Origin: Planctomycetota bacterium
Lineage (GTDB): Bacteria; Planctomycetota; PLA2
NCBI GenBank assembly: GCA_021776735.1
Contig: JAJFFH010000029.1
Coordinates: 85,676 to 149,675 of the forward strand
Direction: 5' to 3'
DNA length: 64,000 bases
Part shown: positions 38,987 to 52,980 of the stretch, in pieces
Layout of the letters: each line of letters opens with the position of its first letter
Numbering within the stretch: position 1 is the first letter of the stretch
Program-made: the position numbers and the translations under genes
Notes under the pieces: model-generated
Told to the model about the DNA's origin: nothing
The model's input: only the letters and a program-made list of their open reading frames with translations
The model's database searches: none

Positions 38987-39014
38987 TTGTCAGATGCGGA
39001 CTTGCGGCTAGAAT
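38987..39014 (+). promoter_or_regulatory. Sigma70-like promoter upstream of ferredoxin gene
   Basis: TTGTCA-N16-TAGAAT, about 20 bp before ATG at 39034. Confidence 0.5.
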
Positions 39015-39033
39015 TCTACAGCTTCGACCGGGT

Positions 39034-39489
39034 ATGGCCTACACGATCATCGACACCTGCATCGGCTGCACAGCCTGTGCAAAAAAATGCCCGGTGGAAT
39101 GCATCGCGGGCACGCGCAAGGAACTGCACCTGATCGATCCCACGCTGTGCGTGGACTGCGGCCTGTGTGGTTACGTCTGCCCGGTGAACGCGATCCTCGA
39201 CGATCGAGACGAGGTCGCCACACGCCTCAAGCCCAAGGAAACGCCGAAGGCGAAGGTCGATCCCGACCTGTGCACCGGCTGCGTCTTCTGCGTCGATGTC
39301 TGCCCCTATGACGCCCTGTCGATGGTCGATTACGACTCGGTTCCCGGGGTCAACATGGTCGCGATCGTCCATCAGGACGCCTGCCAAGGCTGCGACCATC
39401 TGTGCACCAGCGTTTGCATCAAGGACGCGATCGAGCTGCACTACCTGGAACCCAAAAAGAGCGCCCAGCGCGCCCCCGTCGGCGCATAG
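39034..39489 (+). CDS. Polyferredoxin with four 4Cys motifs
   Basis: CIGCTACAKKCP, CVDCGLCGYVCP, CTGCVFCVDVCP, CQGCDHLCTSVC. Confidence 0.88.
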   Translation: MAYTIIDTCIGCTACAKKCPVECIAGTRKELHLIDPTLCVDCGLCGYVCPVNAILDDRDEVATRLKPKETPKAKVDPDLCTGCVFCVDVCPYDALSMVDYDSVPGVNMVAIVHQDACQGCDHLCTSVCIKDAIELHYLEPKKSAQRAPVGA

Positions 39490-39545
39490 GGCCCCGGTCG
39501 GCGCGTAGGCCCTTCCCCCCGCACCCTCCAACCCTTCTTCATGCT

Positions 39546-39561
39546 AGGGAAACATGTCCGG
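39546..39561 (+). repeat. 16-bp motif copy 1 (AGGGAAACATGTCCGG)
   Basis: 2 mismatches to copies 2 and 3. Confidence 0.6.
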
Positions 39562-39596
39562 CCAGTGGGCACCCGGACCCAGCCCGCGGCTTTCAC

Positions 39597-39612
39597 CCGG
39601 ACAGATTTCCCT
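39597..39612 (-). repeat. 16-bp motif copy 2 (CCGGACAGATTTCCCT)
   Basis: Exact reverse complement of copy 3. Confidence 0.8.
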
Positions 39613-39785
39613 CACCCCTCGGCTTTTTGTTGAAGCTGCCAGCCGATGAGGAAGACCGCTGCGCCTCCAGCCAGGAGGCCCAGTTCCAGCGGCATCGCGT
39701 TCGCGGTCCGCTCAAGGCCGAAAAGCAGGCCCAGGATCGGCAAAATGAGGCCAAGAGCCTGGAGAGCACGGCCTAGGGTGCGCAT
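39612..39785 (-). CDS. Small membrane protein between 16-bp inverted repeats
   Basis: MRTLGRALQALGLILPILGLLFGLERTANAMPLELGLLAGGAAVFLIGWQLQQKAEG, two hydrophobic segments. Confidence 0.5.
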   Translation of the reverse strand: MRTLGRALQALGLILPILGLLFGLERTANAMPLELGLLAGGAAVFLIGWQLQQKAEG

Positions 39786-39804
39786 GGGCGGCAATCCTAC
39801 CAGC

Positions 39805-39820
39805 AGGGAAATCTGTCCGG
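39805..39820 (+). repeat. 16-bp motif copy 3 (AGGGAAATCTGTCCGG)
   Basis: Perfect inverted repeat with 39597-39612. Confidence 0.8.
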
Positions 39821-39924
39821 AGCCGAAGCGGGCGCGCCAGCATGGATGTCTCATTTCGCGCAATCCGCCAGATTCCGCCGCTTGTCATATCTCCTTACGC
39901 TGAGCATACTTAGCGGCCACAGCC

Positions 39925-45093
<5,169 letters not shown>

Positions 45094-45238
45094 CGAAAAC
45101 GACCAACTGCTCTCGCTGGAAAGCGACAACAGAGAGGCCACGCGCGGATCCGCCACGGCCCGCCGCACCCGAGCACTCATACTCATACTTCATGTGGGCC
45201 CCCTGGGGCTGTGAAGCAGCCGACAGGGCCCGGGCCAT

Positions 45239-45263
45239 CGAAAAGCGCCGCAGGCGATTTTCG
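45239..45263. terminator. Bidirectional terminator-like hairpin between convergent genes
   Basis: CGAAAAGCGCC-GCA-GGCGATTTTCG. Confidence 0.55.
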
Positions 45264-45268
45264 CAGAG

Positions 45269-45281
45269 CATCGCCGTCCGT
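45269..45281 (+). repeat. Dispersed motif, exact
   Basis: Convergent intergenic, beside hairpin 45239-45263. Confidence 0.85.
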
Positions 45282-45287
45282 CAGCCA

Positions 45288-46616
45288 CTACTCATATGCG
45301 TGCCCGTAGATCCACCGAATCCGCGACTCGGCCTTCGATGAATCCGCGCCGCGTAGTTGCACGTGCTCCTTGTACGCGCGGATCGCTTCGCGGTACTCGC
45401 GCTGGAACTCGAAGATCGCGCCGAGCTTGAACGCGATTTCGGCTCGTAGCTCGCGGTCCTCGGCGGCGTCGTCGCGCGCGCGGCGCAGTTCGCGCACGGC
45501 GTCGTCGAATCGACCGACGGCGCGCAGTCCGTCGCCGAGGGCCGCCCGCGTGCGCGCCTGGCCGGGTTCGAGCTCCAGCGACGTCTCGTAGCACTCCACC
45601 GCGCGGCTCTCGCGTCCGGTACGGTAGTAGAGGTAACCGAGGTTGTTCCAGACCAGCGGATTCTCCGACGCCAGGAGCCGGGCTGCCTTCAGGCTGCGCC
45701 GCGCCGCGCCGAAGTTGCCGAGTTGGATTTCGATCTCGGCCAGGTTCACGTGCGCCGCCACGCTGGCTGGGTCGCCCGCGACCGCCGCCCGAAGATGCCG
45801 TTGAGAGTTTTCGAGGCACAGGTGCCGCCCGTCCGGCGATACGACAAGCTCGCCGCGGCGCGCGCAGAGGTAGCCGAGCATCAAGCGCGCCTCGACGAGA
45901 TCCGGGGCGAGATCGAGCGCGGTCTGCGCGTGCGTGCGCGCGGATTCAAGCAGCCGCAGGGCTTCCGCACGCGCCGCTTCCGAAGCCTGCACGCGGCCAA
46001 GCGCCCGTTCGCGCTCGGCGCGCTCGACGGCGTACTCCAGCGCACTCGCCTCGACATCCGCCAGTCCCAGGTGCCAAAACGGCTCGTCAGGCTCGTGAGC
46101 CAACGCCACCTCGAGCACCCCCTTGCGCCCCGCCACATTGTCCTCGGGGAGGACCGCGAGTTCGCGCAGCGTTTCGGCCCGCTCGTCGGTGACGCCCGGC
46201 GGCGGCTTGACGTACAGACCCGCCGCGTAGTCCGTGCCCTTCAGCGCGCGGGCGAGTTGGAGCCGGTGGAGGTGAAACGCAAGTCGCTCGGGGTGCGCGC
46301 CGCACAGCTTGTGAAAGACCGCGAGCGCCGCTGCCCCCTCTCCGTCCCGCTCCAGTTGGCGCGCCGTGCGGTAGGACGCGCGCGACGACGCGGACAGCCC
46401 GTCGCCCTGCGGGACGTAGTCCGACCGCGGCATCGTCGTGCACGCCGCCGGCGCCCAAAGCGCCAGCAAGACGGGATACCAGACAGTTCGACCGATACCC
46501 CATCCTAGCCCTCGGTACTCGTCGCCACGCGGGTTCTGGCCGGTCCTCGACCGGAACAAGAGACCGGACACCTTCGTCGGCGCCGGTGCCGTCCAAAACC
46601 AACTACTACGCGCCAC
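45288..46616 (-). CDS. TPR-repeat protein, probable lipoprotein (start uncertain)
   Basis: NPLVWNNLGYLYYRTGRESRAVECYETSLELEPGQARTRAALGDGLRAVGRFDDAVREL; internal PAACTTM lipobox-like segment. Confidence 0.75.
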   Translation of the reverse strand: MARSSWFWTAPAPTKVSGLLFRSRTGQNPRGDEYRGLGWGIGRTVWYPVLLALWAPAACTTMPRSDYVPQGDGLSASSRASYRTARQLERDGEGAAALAVFHKLCGAHPERLAFHLHRLQLARALKGTDYAAGLYVKPPPGVTDERAETLRELAVLPEDNVAGRKGVLEVALAHEPDEPFWHLGLADVEASALEYAVERAERERALGRVQASEAARAEALRLLESARTHAQTALDLAPDLVEARLMLGYLCARRGELVVSPDGRHLCLENSQRHLRAAVAGDPASVAAHVNLAEIEIQLGNFGAARRSLKAARLLASENPLVWNNLGYLYYRTGRESRAVECYETSLELEPGQARTRAALGDGLRAVGRFDDAVRELRRARDDAAEDRELRAEIAFKLGAIFEFQREYREAIRAYKEHVQLRGADSSKAESRIRWIYGHAYE

Positions 46617-46652
46617 GAGTAATGCGGGCTATCGGTACAATCCCTGGTCGCA

Positions 46653-47045
46653 ATGGTGCAGGAGCATGATGAGCTGGAGATGGCCGGCATTCGCTTCCAG
46701 ATCGGGATCTTCGAGGAGGCGCTGCAGGACAACCCGTCCAACACGGAAGCGCTGCGCTTTTTGGCCCATGCCTACACGCTGGCCGGTCGGACAGAAGACG
46801 GCCTGTCCGCGGACCAGCGCCTCGTCGCGCTGCTCCCGACCGACCCGCGCGCGCGCTACAACCTCGCGTGCAGCAACGCCCTGAGCGGCAAGATCGAGGC
46901 GGCCCTTGCGGTGCTCCGGGAAGCCGTCGAACTCGGATTCGACGACCTCAATCTCATCAAGAAGGACCACGACCTCGATTCGCTGCGGGAAGAGCCCGGA
47001 TACCAGGCCATCATCGAGGACCTAGAGCGCCGCCGAAACGGTTGA
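46653..47045 (+). CDS. TPR-repeat protein
   Basis: IFEEALQDNPSNTEALRFLAHAYTLAGRTEDGLSADQRLVALLPTDPRARYNLACSNALSG. Confidence 0.75.
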   Translation: MVQEHDELEMAGIRFQIGIFEEALQDNPSNTEALRFLAHAYTLAGRTEDGLSADQRLVALLPTDPRARYNLACSNALSGKIEAALAVLREAVELGFDDLNLIKKDHDLDSLREEPGYQAIIEDLERRRNG

Positions 47046-47060
47046 GCGCGGCGCAGATTC

Positions 47061-47086
47061 AGGGGCGCGGGGGCGCGGGGGCGCGG
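47061..47086. repeat. Short G/C tandem repeat
   Basis: AGGGGCGCGGGGGCGCGGGGGCGCGG, about three units of GGGGGCGC. Confidence 0.7.
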
Positions 47087-47152
47087 CACGAAAAAACCGC
47101 GGCCCGGCCGGAGCCGCAGCCGGCCGCAGCCAGCCGAGTTTTCGAACAGAGC

Positions 47153-47752
47153 CTAGAGGTCTTCGGACTCGAGCTTGTCGATCCAGGCTTCCCAGCGCTT
47201 GGCGGCGACCGCGCGCGACTCCGCCGAGCCGTTGTGGCTGAAGCCGAAGTTCTGCTTGGTCAGCTCGCGCAGAGCCTCGTGACACTTGAAGCGGTACTCG
47301 AGCTTCTCGCTCTTGAGCCCTTCGACGAGCGTGCGGTAGCCGCTGCGCGCGCCCAGGGTGCCGAGCTGGCTCGCGGCCTCGAAGCGCACGAAGGCCACCT
47401 TGTCCTGCAGCAGCGACTCCAGGGCGGGGACGGTCTTCGGGCTCCCGACGCGACCGAGCACCCACGCGCAACCCATGCGGGTCATGGCGTCCGAACTCTC
47501 GATGCCGCGCAGGCACACCGGGATCGCGGTCTCGCCGTACGCGGCGATGCGCTCCAGGTTCGTGACGAGGGTCACGCCTCGCTGGTACTTGATGTTTTCG
47601 ACGCGAGCCTGGAGGCGCGCCTTCACGAGCGGGTTGCTCGGCTCGACGAACTCCGCATTGGCATCGTCGGAGGCCTTCGCCGACTTCTGGCCCGACGATG
47701 AGCAGGAAACGGCAAGAGCGACCAGGCAAAGGACGGCGAAACGACGGGTCAT
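47153..47752 (-). CDS. HEAT-repeat lipoprotein
   Basis: MTRRFAVLCLVALAVSCSSSG (lipobox); CAWVLGRVGSPKTVPALESLLQDKVAFVRFEAASQLGTLG. Confidence 0.75.
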   Translation of the reverse strand: MTRRFAVLCLVALAVSCSSSGQKSAKASDDANAEFVEPSNPLVKARLQARVENIKYQRGVTLVTNLERIAAYGETAIPVCLRGIESSDAMTRMGCAWVLGRVGSPKTVPALESLLQDKVAFVRFEAASQLGTLGARSGYRTLVEGLKSEKLEYRFKCHEALRELTKQNFGFSHNGSAESRAVAAKRWEAWIDKLESEDL

Positions 47753-47786
47753 CACTATCTCCGGGGGACGGGCCCGAAAAGAGGCC

Positions 47787-48362
47787 CTACCCGGAGTTGA
47801 TCGTCTGGAACCCCCGCCCCTCTTTAACGACAAGGGAACTTTCCGGTCCCTGGCCGAGTTGGGCCCGCGCCACGGTGATCTCGGGAGCCGCCGGAATCCG
47901 GATCCCATCGGGCTTCCAGACGGCGACCTCGAGTTCCTTTTTGAGGATCAGATGGATGGGGCCGCCCTGAAGCCGCAGCCCGTCCGGCAGAGGCCAAACC
48001 GTCCTCGCGCCCTGGCGGTCGGTCACCGAAACAGCCCCGGCCTCAAGCGTCAGCAGGCGATCCTCCGCTTCGCTGTGTGCCCGGAGCAACTGGTTGCGGG
48101 CCAAGGATTCCAGCCAGCGCCAGGCGGCCGCGGGCGGGAGGCGCCGTTTGACGACTTTCGCCCGGCCCTTCACGAAAAAGCCGTCCGGCAAGCGCGGCTT
48201 TTGTTTCGCCCCGCCCTTCGCGTTCCCGTTTTTCTTGCCGCGAGCGGTCTTGGGGGACTTGCCCGCCTCGTCGCCGGAGCCGGCCCCCGCCCCCCCCCCA
48301 ACACAACTCGAAAGCCCTACCAACAAGGACAGAGGCAAGGTCAAGAACCGGATACGTCTCAT
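47787..48362 (-). CDS. Lipoprotein, unknown function
   Basis: MRRIRFLTLPLSLLVGLSSCVGGG lipobox. Confidence 0.55.
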   Translation of the reverse strand: MRRIRFLTLPLSLLVGLSSCVGGGAGAGSGDEAGKSPKTARGKKNGNAKGGAKQKPRLPDGFFVKGRAKVVKRRLPPAAAWRWLESLARNQLLRAHSEAEDRLLTLEAGAVSVTDRQGARTVWPLPDGLRLQGGPIHLILKKELEVAVWKPDGIRIPAAPEITVARAQLGQGPESSLVVKEGRGFQTINSG

Positions 48363-50359
48363 GAGCTTCTCCTGAACGCGGCGCCCACGACGATCAGAAC
48401 TGCGGCCAGCAGCAGCGTGATCGCCGCCTGCGGCCGGGCGCGGGCGGCGGGCGCCTCGGGCGAATGGTAGAGCTTACCGCCCGACGCACGGGCAATCGCG
48501 GCGGCGAGAGCCTCGTTGGGCCCCGTGCCGTCGAGTTCACTCGAACCGGCGGCCGGAGCAAGGACGGCCGCCGGCCCCACCCGCACCACCACGGGTTCCG
48601 GCGGGGCCGGATCGAGGACCGCTTCGGCGTGGTCCGGCGTCACGAGGCGCAGCGTGAGGGGTCGGTCACCGACCAGAACGCGCGTTTCGCCCGCCGCCGC
48701 ACCAATGCCGTACACGTCGATCCGCAGCGCACGCCCCTCGCGCCGTGTCCGGATCCGAACCCCGCCGTTCTCCCGCACGCACGCGCGCAGCAGCGCCGCA
48801 GGATCGCCGCCCGTCGCCGCGACCACGACCTTCCCGCCGCGCCGTTCCGCGCCGAGCAGCGGGATGTCGCCGGCGGCCAGCGCGACGGCCTCTCCGCGCC
48901 CCTTCGCGTAGAGCCGGGAAAAGCCACCGGGGAACCGCCCCGCCGGGGGCACGGCGCCTGCCAACCAATCCGGAATCTCGCCCTGCTCGGCGACGACCCC
49001 GTCGCCCTTCACGCGCTCGGTGGCCAGATCCTCGAGCTGGCGCAATTCCGCGGCCAGATCGCTGCCCGCGTCTAGAGCGCGCGGAAACAGACGGTGGGCC
49101 AAGGGGGGCGCGGGGGCCTTCACGAAAAGCGCGACGCGCGTCGCGCCCACCAGCGGAACCAGCGCCGCCGGGATATCAGGGGCGTCCTTCCACTCTCCGT
49201 CGGTGACAACAAAAAGGCGGCGCGTGCGCACGGACCCCGCTTCGCGAAACAGGCGCGCGGCGGCCTTGAGCGCCGGCACCAAGTAGGTGGCCCCCTGCGG
49301 CCGCGGCGAAAAGTCCCAGTCGGCGGTGCGGACCTCGGTCCAGGTGTACACCGAGCGAACGTCGTCGTTGAACACGACGGCGGCAACTCGATCGTCGGGA
49401 GCCATGGCCAGCAGAAGCTGTCGGACGCCGTCCACCAACGCCTTCTTGCGGGGGGTCATGCTGCCGGAGAAATCGAGCAATACGACCGTGGCGCGACCGC
49501 CGGGCGGGCGGTCGGTCAGCGGTAGAACGGAGTCGAGCGGATCGCCCGCGTAACCGGCGCCACCCAGGACGACGAGTCCGGTGCCGACGCGGACCGCATC
49601 GAGAAGCGCGCGCTGCTGGCCGGCTGTCGGCGGCTTATCGAGCAGGACCGCGTCGTACGCCGTGGGATCCGAAATCCTCTTCCGCACCGTCACATCGAGG
49701 TCGGGGGCCGCCACCGGACCGGCCAGCGACAAGATCCGCGGCCGCGTCCCCACGACGGCAACCGCCTCCCGCGCGTCATTCGCGGGCGCCCCGGCCTGGC
49801 CCACGAGCTCCGCGCGGTAGCGAACGACGCCATCGGTATCGACGCGGTCCGGAACCCGGATTCGGCGGCTCTGGCCCGATGCCAGCACGACGCGCCGCAC
49901 ACCGCCGACCTCCGCTCCGTCGCGGAGCAGACGCACCCCGATCTCAACGGGATCCGCCCCCAAGACCCGCGTGCGACGAAGTTCGATCTCCACGGCAAAG
50001 TCGGCTCCAGGCGGAATCCGGCGCGGAACGGCGAGGTCTTTCACACCGATGTCGTCGCGCCGGGGGCACAAAACGACATCCACCCGCAAGTCGGGCGGGA
50101 CGGCAACCAGGCCGTCCGGATCGCACCCGTCCGTATACAGCACGACGTGCCGGGACCCGGCCTGGCGCGCCCAGGCGAGGGCGGCTCCGAGTCGGCTGTC
50201 CCGGATTTGAGTCCCGGCGACATCGGGCGCAGCACACGAGTCGGACCGGTCCACGATCACATGCGGATTCTCCCGACCCCAGCGCGGACCCCAATTCATG
50301 GCCCCCCCCAAGGTCAAAATAAGGGCCGCTGTGATCGGAAGAACGAAAACCCGCTTCAT
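48359..50359 (-). CDS. VWA-domain membrane protein
   Basis: VVLLDFSGSMTPRKKALVDGVRQLLLAMAPDDRVAAVVFNDDVR (MIDAS DxSxS); C-terminal TM. Confidence 0.82.
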   Translation of the reverse strand: MKRVFVLPITAALILTLGGAMNWGPRWGRENPHVIVDRSDSCAAPDVAGTQIRDSRLGAALAWARQAGSRHVVLYTDGCDPDGLVAVPPDLRVDVVLCPRRDDIGVKDLAVPRRIPPGADFAVEIELRRTRVLGADPVEIGVRLLRDGAEVGGVRRVVLASGQSRRIRVPDRVDTDGVVRYRAELVGQAGAPANDAREAVAVVGTRPRILSLAGPVAAPDLDVTVRKRISDPTAYDAVLLDKPPTAGQQRALLDAVRVGTGLVVLGGAGYAGDPLDSVLPLTDRPPGGRATVVLLDFSGSMTPRKKALVDGVRQLLLAMAPDDRVAAVVFNDDVRSVYTWTEVRTADWDFSPRPQGATYLVPALKAAARLFREAGSVRTRRLFVVTDGEWKDAPDIPAALVPLVGATRVALFVKAPAPPLAHRLFPRALDAGSDLAAELRQLEDLATERVKGDGVVAEQGEIPDWLAGAVPPAGRFPGGFSRLYAKGRGEAVALAAGDIPLLGAERRGGKVVVAATGGDPAALLRACVRENGGVRIRTRREGRALRIDVYGIGAAAGETRVLVGDRPLTLRLVTPDHAEAVLDPAPPEPVVVRVGPAAVLAPAAGSSELDGTGPNEALAAAIARASGGKLYHSPEAPAARARPQAAITLLLAAVLIVVGAAFRRSS

Positions 50360-50464
50360 TGACGGACTTTCCGACCGCTGCTAGTCTCAAAAATGCGGCA
50401 GCGCGCCGCGCGAAGTTTCGTTACGAGTGTGTGGCGATCAGCCGCATGTTGGAAGGAGTCGCCT

Positions 50465-50734
50465 GTGACCAAGACCGAACTCGTCGAGCACGTCGCTCGC
50501 GAACTTGAGCTTTCCCGGGTTGATTCACAAAAGATGGTCGAGACCGTCTTTGGCAAGATCACGGAAGGACTCCAGAACGACGGCAAAGTCCAGATCCAGG
50601 GCTTCGGCACGTTCCTGCGCAAGGACCGCAAGGCCCGGATGGGGATCAACCCCCAGACGAAGCAGCCGATGCAGATTCCGGCGAGTCGAACCGTGGGGTT
50701 CAAGCCGGGCCAGGATCTCAAGAGCAAGATCTGA
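50465..50734 (+). CDS. HU/IHF-family DNA-binding protein
   Basis: MTKTELVEHVARELELSRVDSQKMVETVFGKITEGLQNDGKVQIQGFGTFLRKDRKARMGINPQTKQPMQIPASRTVGFKPGQDLKSKI. Confidence 0.92.
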   Translation: MTKTELVEHVARELELSRVDSQKMVETVFGKITEGLQNDGKVQIQGFGTFLRKDRKARMGINPQTKQPMQIPASRTVGFKPGQDLKSKI

Positions 50735-51788
50735 TCCGCCCTCCCCCCAACACGACGTCACCGTCGTAAAAAACCGCAGCCTGACCCGGCGTCACGGGCC
50801 AGGCAGCCTCGTCGAATGAAACCGCGGCCGTGCCGTCGTGTTGGTTGTGAATTTGTGCCCAAGCCGGCCGGGCGCGGTAGCGCAGCATGACTTCGGCGCG
50901 AATCGGTTCGCACGGCGGCTCGATCGCCGTCCAGACGATGTCGTGGACCGCCATCGTCATCACCCCCAGCGACGCCCGCGGCGCCACCACCACGCGCCGG
51001 GTCGCCGACTCAAGACGGACGACGTAAAGCGGTTCTTGGGCGGCCAGGCCCAGACCGCGGCGCTGGCCGACGGTAAACGCGCCAACTCCCTCGTGCCAGC
51101 CCAGCACGCGGCCGGTTTCGTCCACGATCTCGCCGGGGGTAAACGCATCCGGACGCCGCTCCCGCACCAGATCCCGGTAGTCACCGGTCGGCACGAAGCA
51201 GATTTCCTGACTTTCGGGCTTGTCCGCCACCGAAAAACCCGCTGCGCGCGCCCGCGCGCGAACATCGGCTTTCACGAGATCGCCGAGCGGAAAGCGGGCC
51301 GCTTCGATCTCGTCCTGGGTGAGGCCGAACAGGACATAGGACTGGTCCTTGTCGCGATCCCGCGCCTTGGCGATCGCCCACCGGCCGCGATAACGGACCC
51401 GGCGGGCGTAATGGCCCGTGGCCACGGCGGTGGCGCCAAGACCCCGCGCGCGCTTGAGCAACGCGCCGAATTTGACGTCCGTATTGCAGGCGATGCACGG
51501 ATTCGGAGTCTCTCCGGCAGCGTATGCATCGGCAAACCCGTCGATGATCCGGGCGAAGTCCCGTTCCGCGTTCTGGACGTAGTACGGGATCGACAGCCGG
51601 CCACAGACCCGCCGGGCGTCGGCCGCCTCGTCCGTCCCGCAGCAACGCGGTCGGGCACCGGGTGCAGTCGGCCCCGCCGTCACCCCGGTACGGAGGTGGA
51701 TTCCGATCGGTTCGTGGCCCTCTTGGACCAGGAGGAGGGCGGCAACGCAGGAATCGACGCCGCCCGACATCGCTACAAAGAGCTTCAT
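50718..51788 (-). CDS. mnmA: tRNA-specific 2-thiouridylase
   Basis: FVAMSGGVDSCVAALLL, NPCIACNTDVKFG, ATGHYAR, KDQSYVLFGL, KPESQEICFVP. Confidence 0.95.
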   Translation of the reverse strand: MKLFVAMSGGVDSCVAALLLVQEGHEPIGIHLRTGVTAGPTAPGARPRCCGTDEAADARRVCGRLSIPYYVQNAERDFARIIDGFADAYAAGETPNPCIACNTDVKFGALLKRARGLGATAVATGHYARRVRYRGRWAIAKARDRDKDQSYVLFGLTQDEIEAARFPLGDLVKADVRARARAAGFSVADKPESQEICFVPTGDYRDLVRERRPDAFTPGEIVDETGRVLGWHEGVGAFTVGQRRGLGLAAQEPLYVVRLESATRRVVVAPRASLGVMTMAVHDIVWTAIEPPCEPIRAEVMLRYRARPAWAQIHNQHDGTAAVSFDEAAWPVTPGQAAVFYDGDVVLGGGRIRSCS

Positions 51789-51848
51789 GTGGCGAACGTC
51801 CCATTATAATCCCCGGTTTCGCCTCTTCAGCTCCCAGGCAAACTCTCC

Positions 51849-52226
51849 ATGCAATTGCTCGCTTTCCTGCTCGCCCTCCCGCCCGCCGATACCCCCGCGC
51901 CCGATGGCGGCGGAGGCGGCGGCGGCGGGCTCGGCTCCATGATGCCGATCATCCTGATCTTTTTGGTCGTGATGGTCTTGACCACCGTGCTCGGCGGTAA
52001 GAAGGATCGGGCGCGACAAAAGCGGCTCCAGGATGTCAAGAAGCACGACCGCATTATCACCACGGGCGGCATGCTCGGCACGGTCGTGAACCTGGACGAA
52101 AAAAACGTCACCCTCGAAATCGCCCGGGACGTGCGCGTGAAGTTCCGCCGTTCCTCAATCTTCGATTACGAAAAGACCGACCCAAAGCCGGCCCAAGAAG
52201 GCACCAAGGCAGCCGCCAAGAGCTGA
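51849..52226 (+). CDS. yajC: Preprotein translocase subunit YajC
   Basis: Gly-rich leader, MPIILIFLVVMVLTTVLGGKKDRARQKRLQDVKKHDRIITTGGMLGTVVNLDEKNVTLEIARDVRVKFRRSSI. Confidence 0.92.
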   Translation: MQLLAFLLALPPADTPAPDGGGGGGGGLGSMMPIILIFLVVMVLTTVLGGKKDRARQKRLQDVKKHDRIITTGGMLGTVVNLDEKNVTLEIARDVRVKFRRSSIFDYEKTDPKPAQEGTKAAAKS

Positions 52227-52243
52227 CCGGTAGAGTTCATCCG

Positions 52244-52792
52244 ATGACAGCCCGGTGGTTGCTTCTCGGTTTGCTCGGCGCGCACCTCGCGTTGGCGCCC
52301 GCGCTGCGAATCACTGTCGAGATCGAGCGTCGCCCGACTGACGCGACCGCCGCGCCGACCGCGGGCCAAGGTGCCGAAACCGACACGCCGGTCGGATCGG
52401 AGAACCGACAGACCGCCCCGAACCAAAAAGAAAACGCACCGCAATACGTCGCCGTCCTTCGCGTCGTCATGAAGCCGGTCGCCCGGCGCAGTCGGCTCCA
52501 CGAGTGGGAGTTCGATGCCGGGTGGGATGGCGAAACGGACGACGACGACGACTTCACGCGCGATGTCGCCCAAAGCGCTGATTCGATCGGGCCCGGTGGC
52601 CCCGCGGGCCGCGACTCGTGGGCGGCGATCCGGTTCCAGCGCTGTTCGCCTTGGCGGGTTGCGACACCGACAAGAACAAATCACGACTGCGCCTCGCGCG
52701 CCGTCTACCCGGCAGGGCGCACTCTTGGCCGCACTCTTGTGTGCGCCGGTCTCCTCGACTTGCCGCCCCCGGCAACGCCCGGCTCGGTCTAA
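52244..52792 (+). CDS. Hypothetical protein between yajC and secDF (gene structure uncertain)
   Basis: N-terminal signal-like segment; overlapped in another frame by 52515-52988, whose stop overlaps secDF ATG. Confidence 0.4.
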   Translation: MTARWLLLGLLGAHLALAPALRITVEIERRPTDATAAPTAGQGAETDTPVGSENRQTAPNQKENAPQYVAVLRVVMKPVARRSRLHEWEFDAGWDGETDDDDDFTRDVAQSADSIGPGGPAGRDSWAAIRFQRCSPWRVATPTRTNHDCASRAVYPAGRTLGRTLVCAGLLDLPPPATPGSV

Positions 52793-52980
52793 GAAACCGC
52801 CCGGCCTGACTGTGCGCTTGGAACTCGAGCGCTGGCCACGCCTTCGGAGAATGCTCGCCGAACTCTCGGTTCGAGAACTCCCGGCTTCCTGGAACGAGCC
52901 TGCTGATCCCGACCGGTTGGAGCCGACGCGTGCCGGCACCGGTCCCGGATCGCTCCACGGCAGGAAAAGGCAACAAAACG

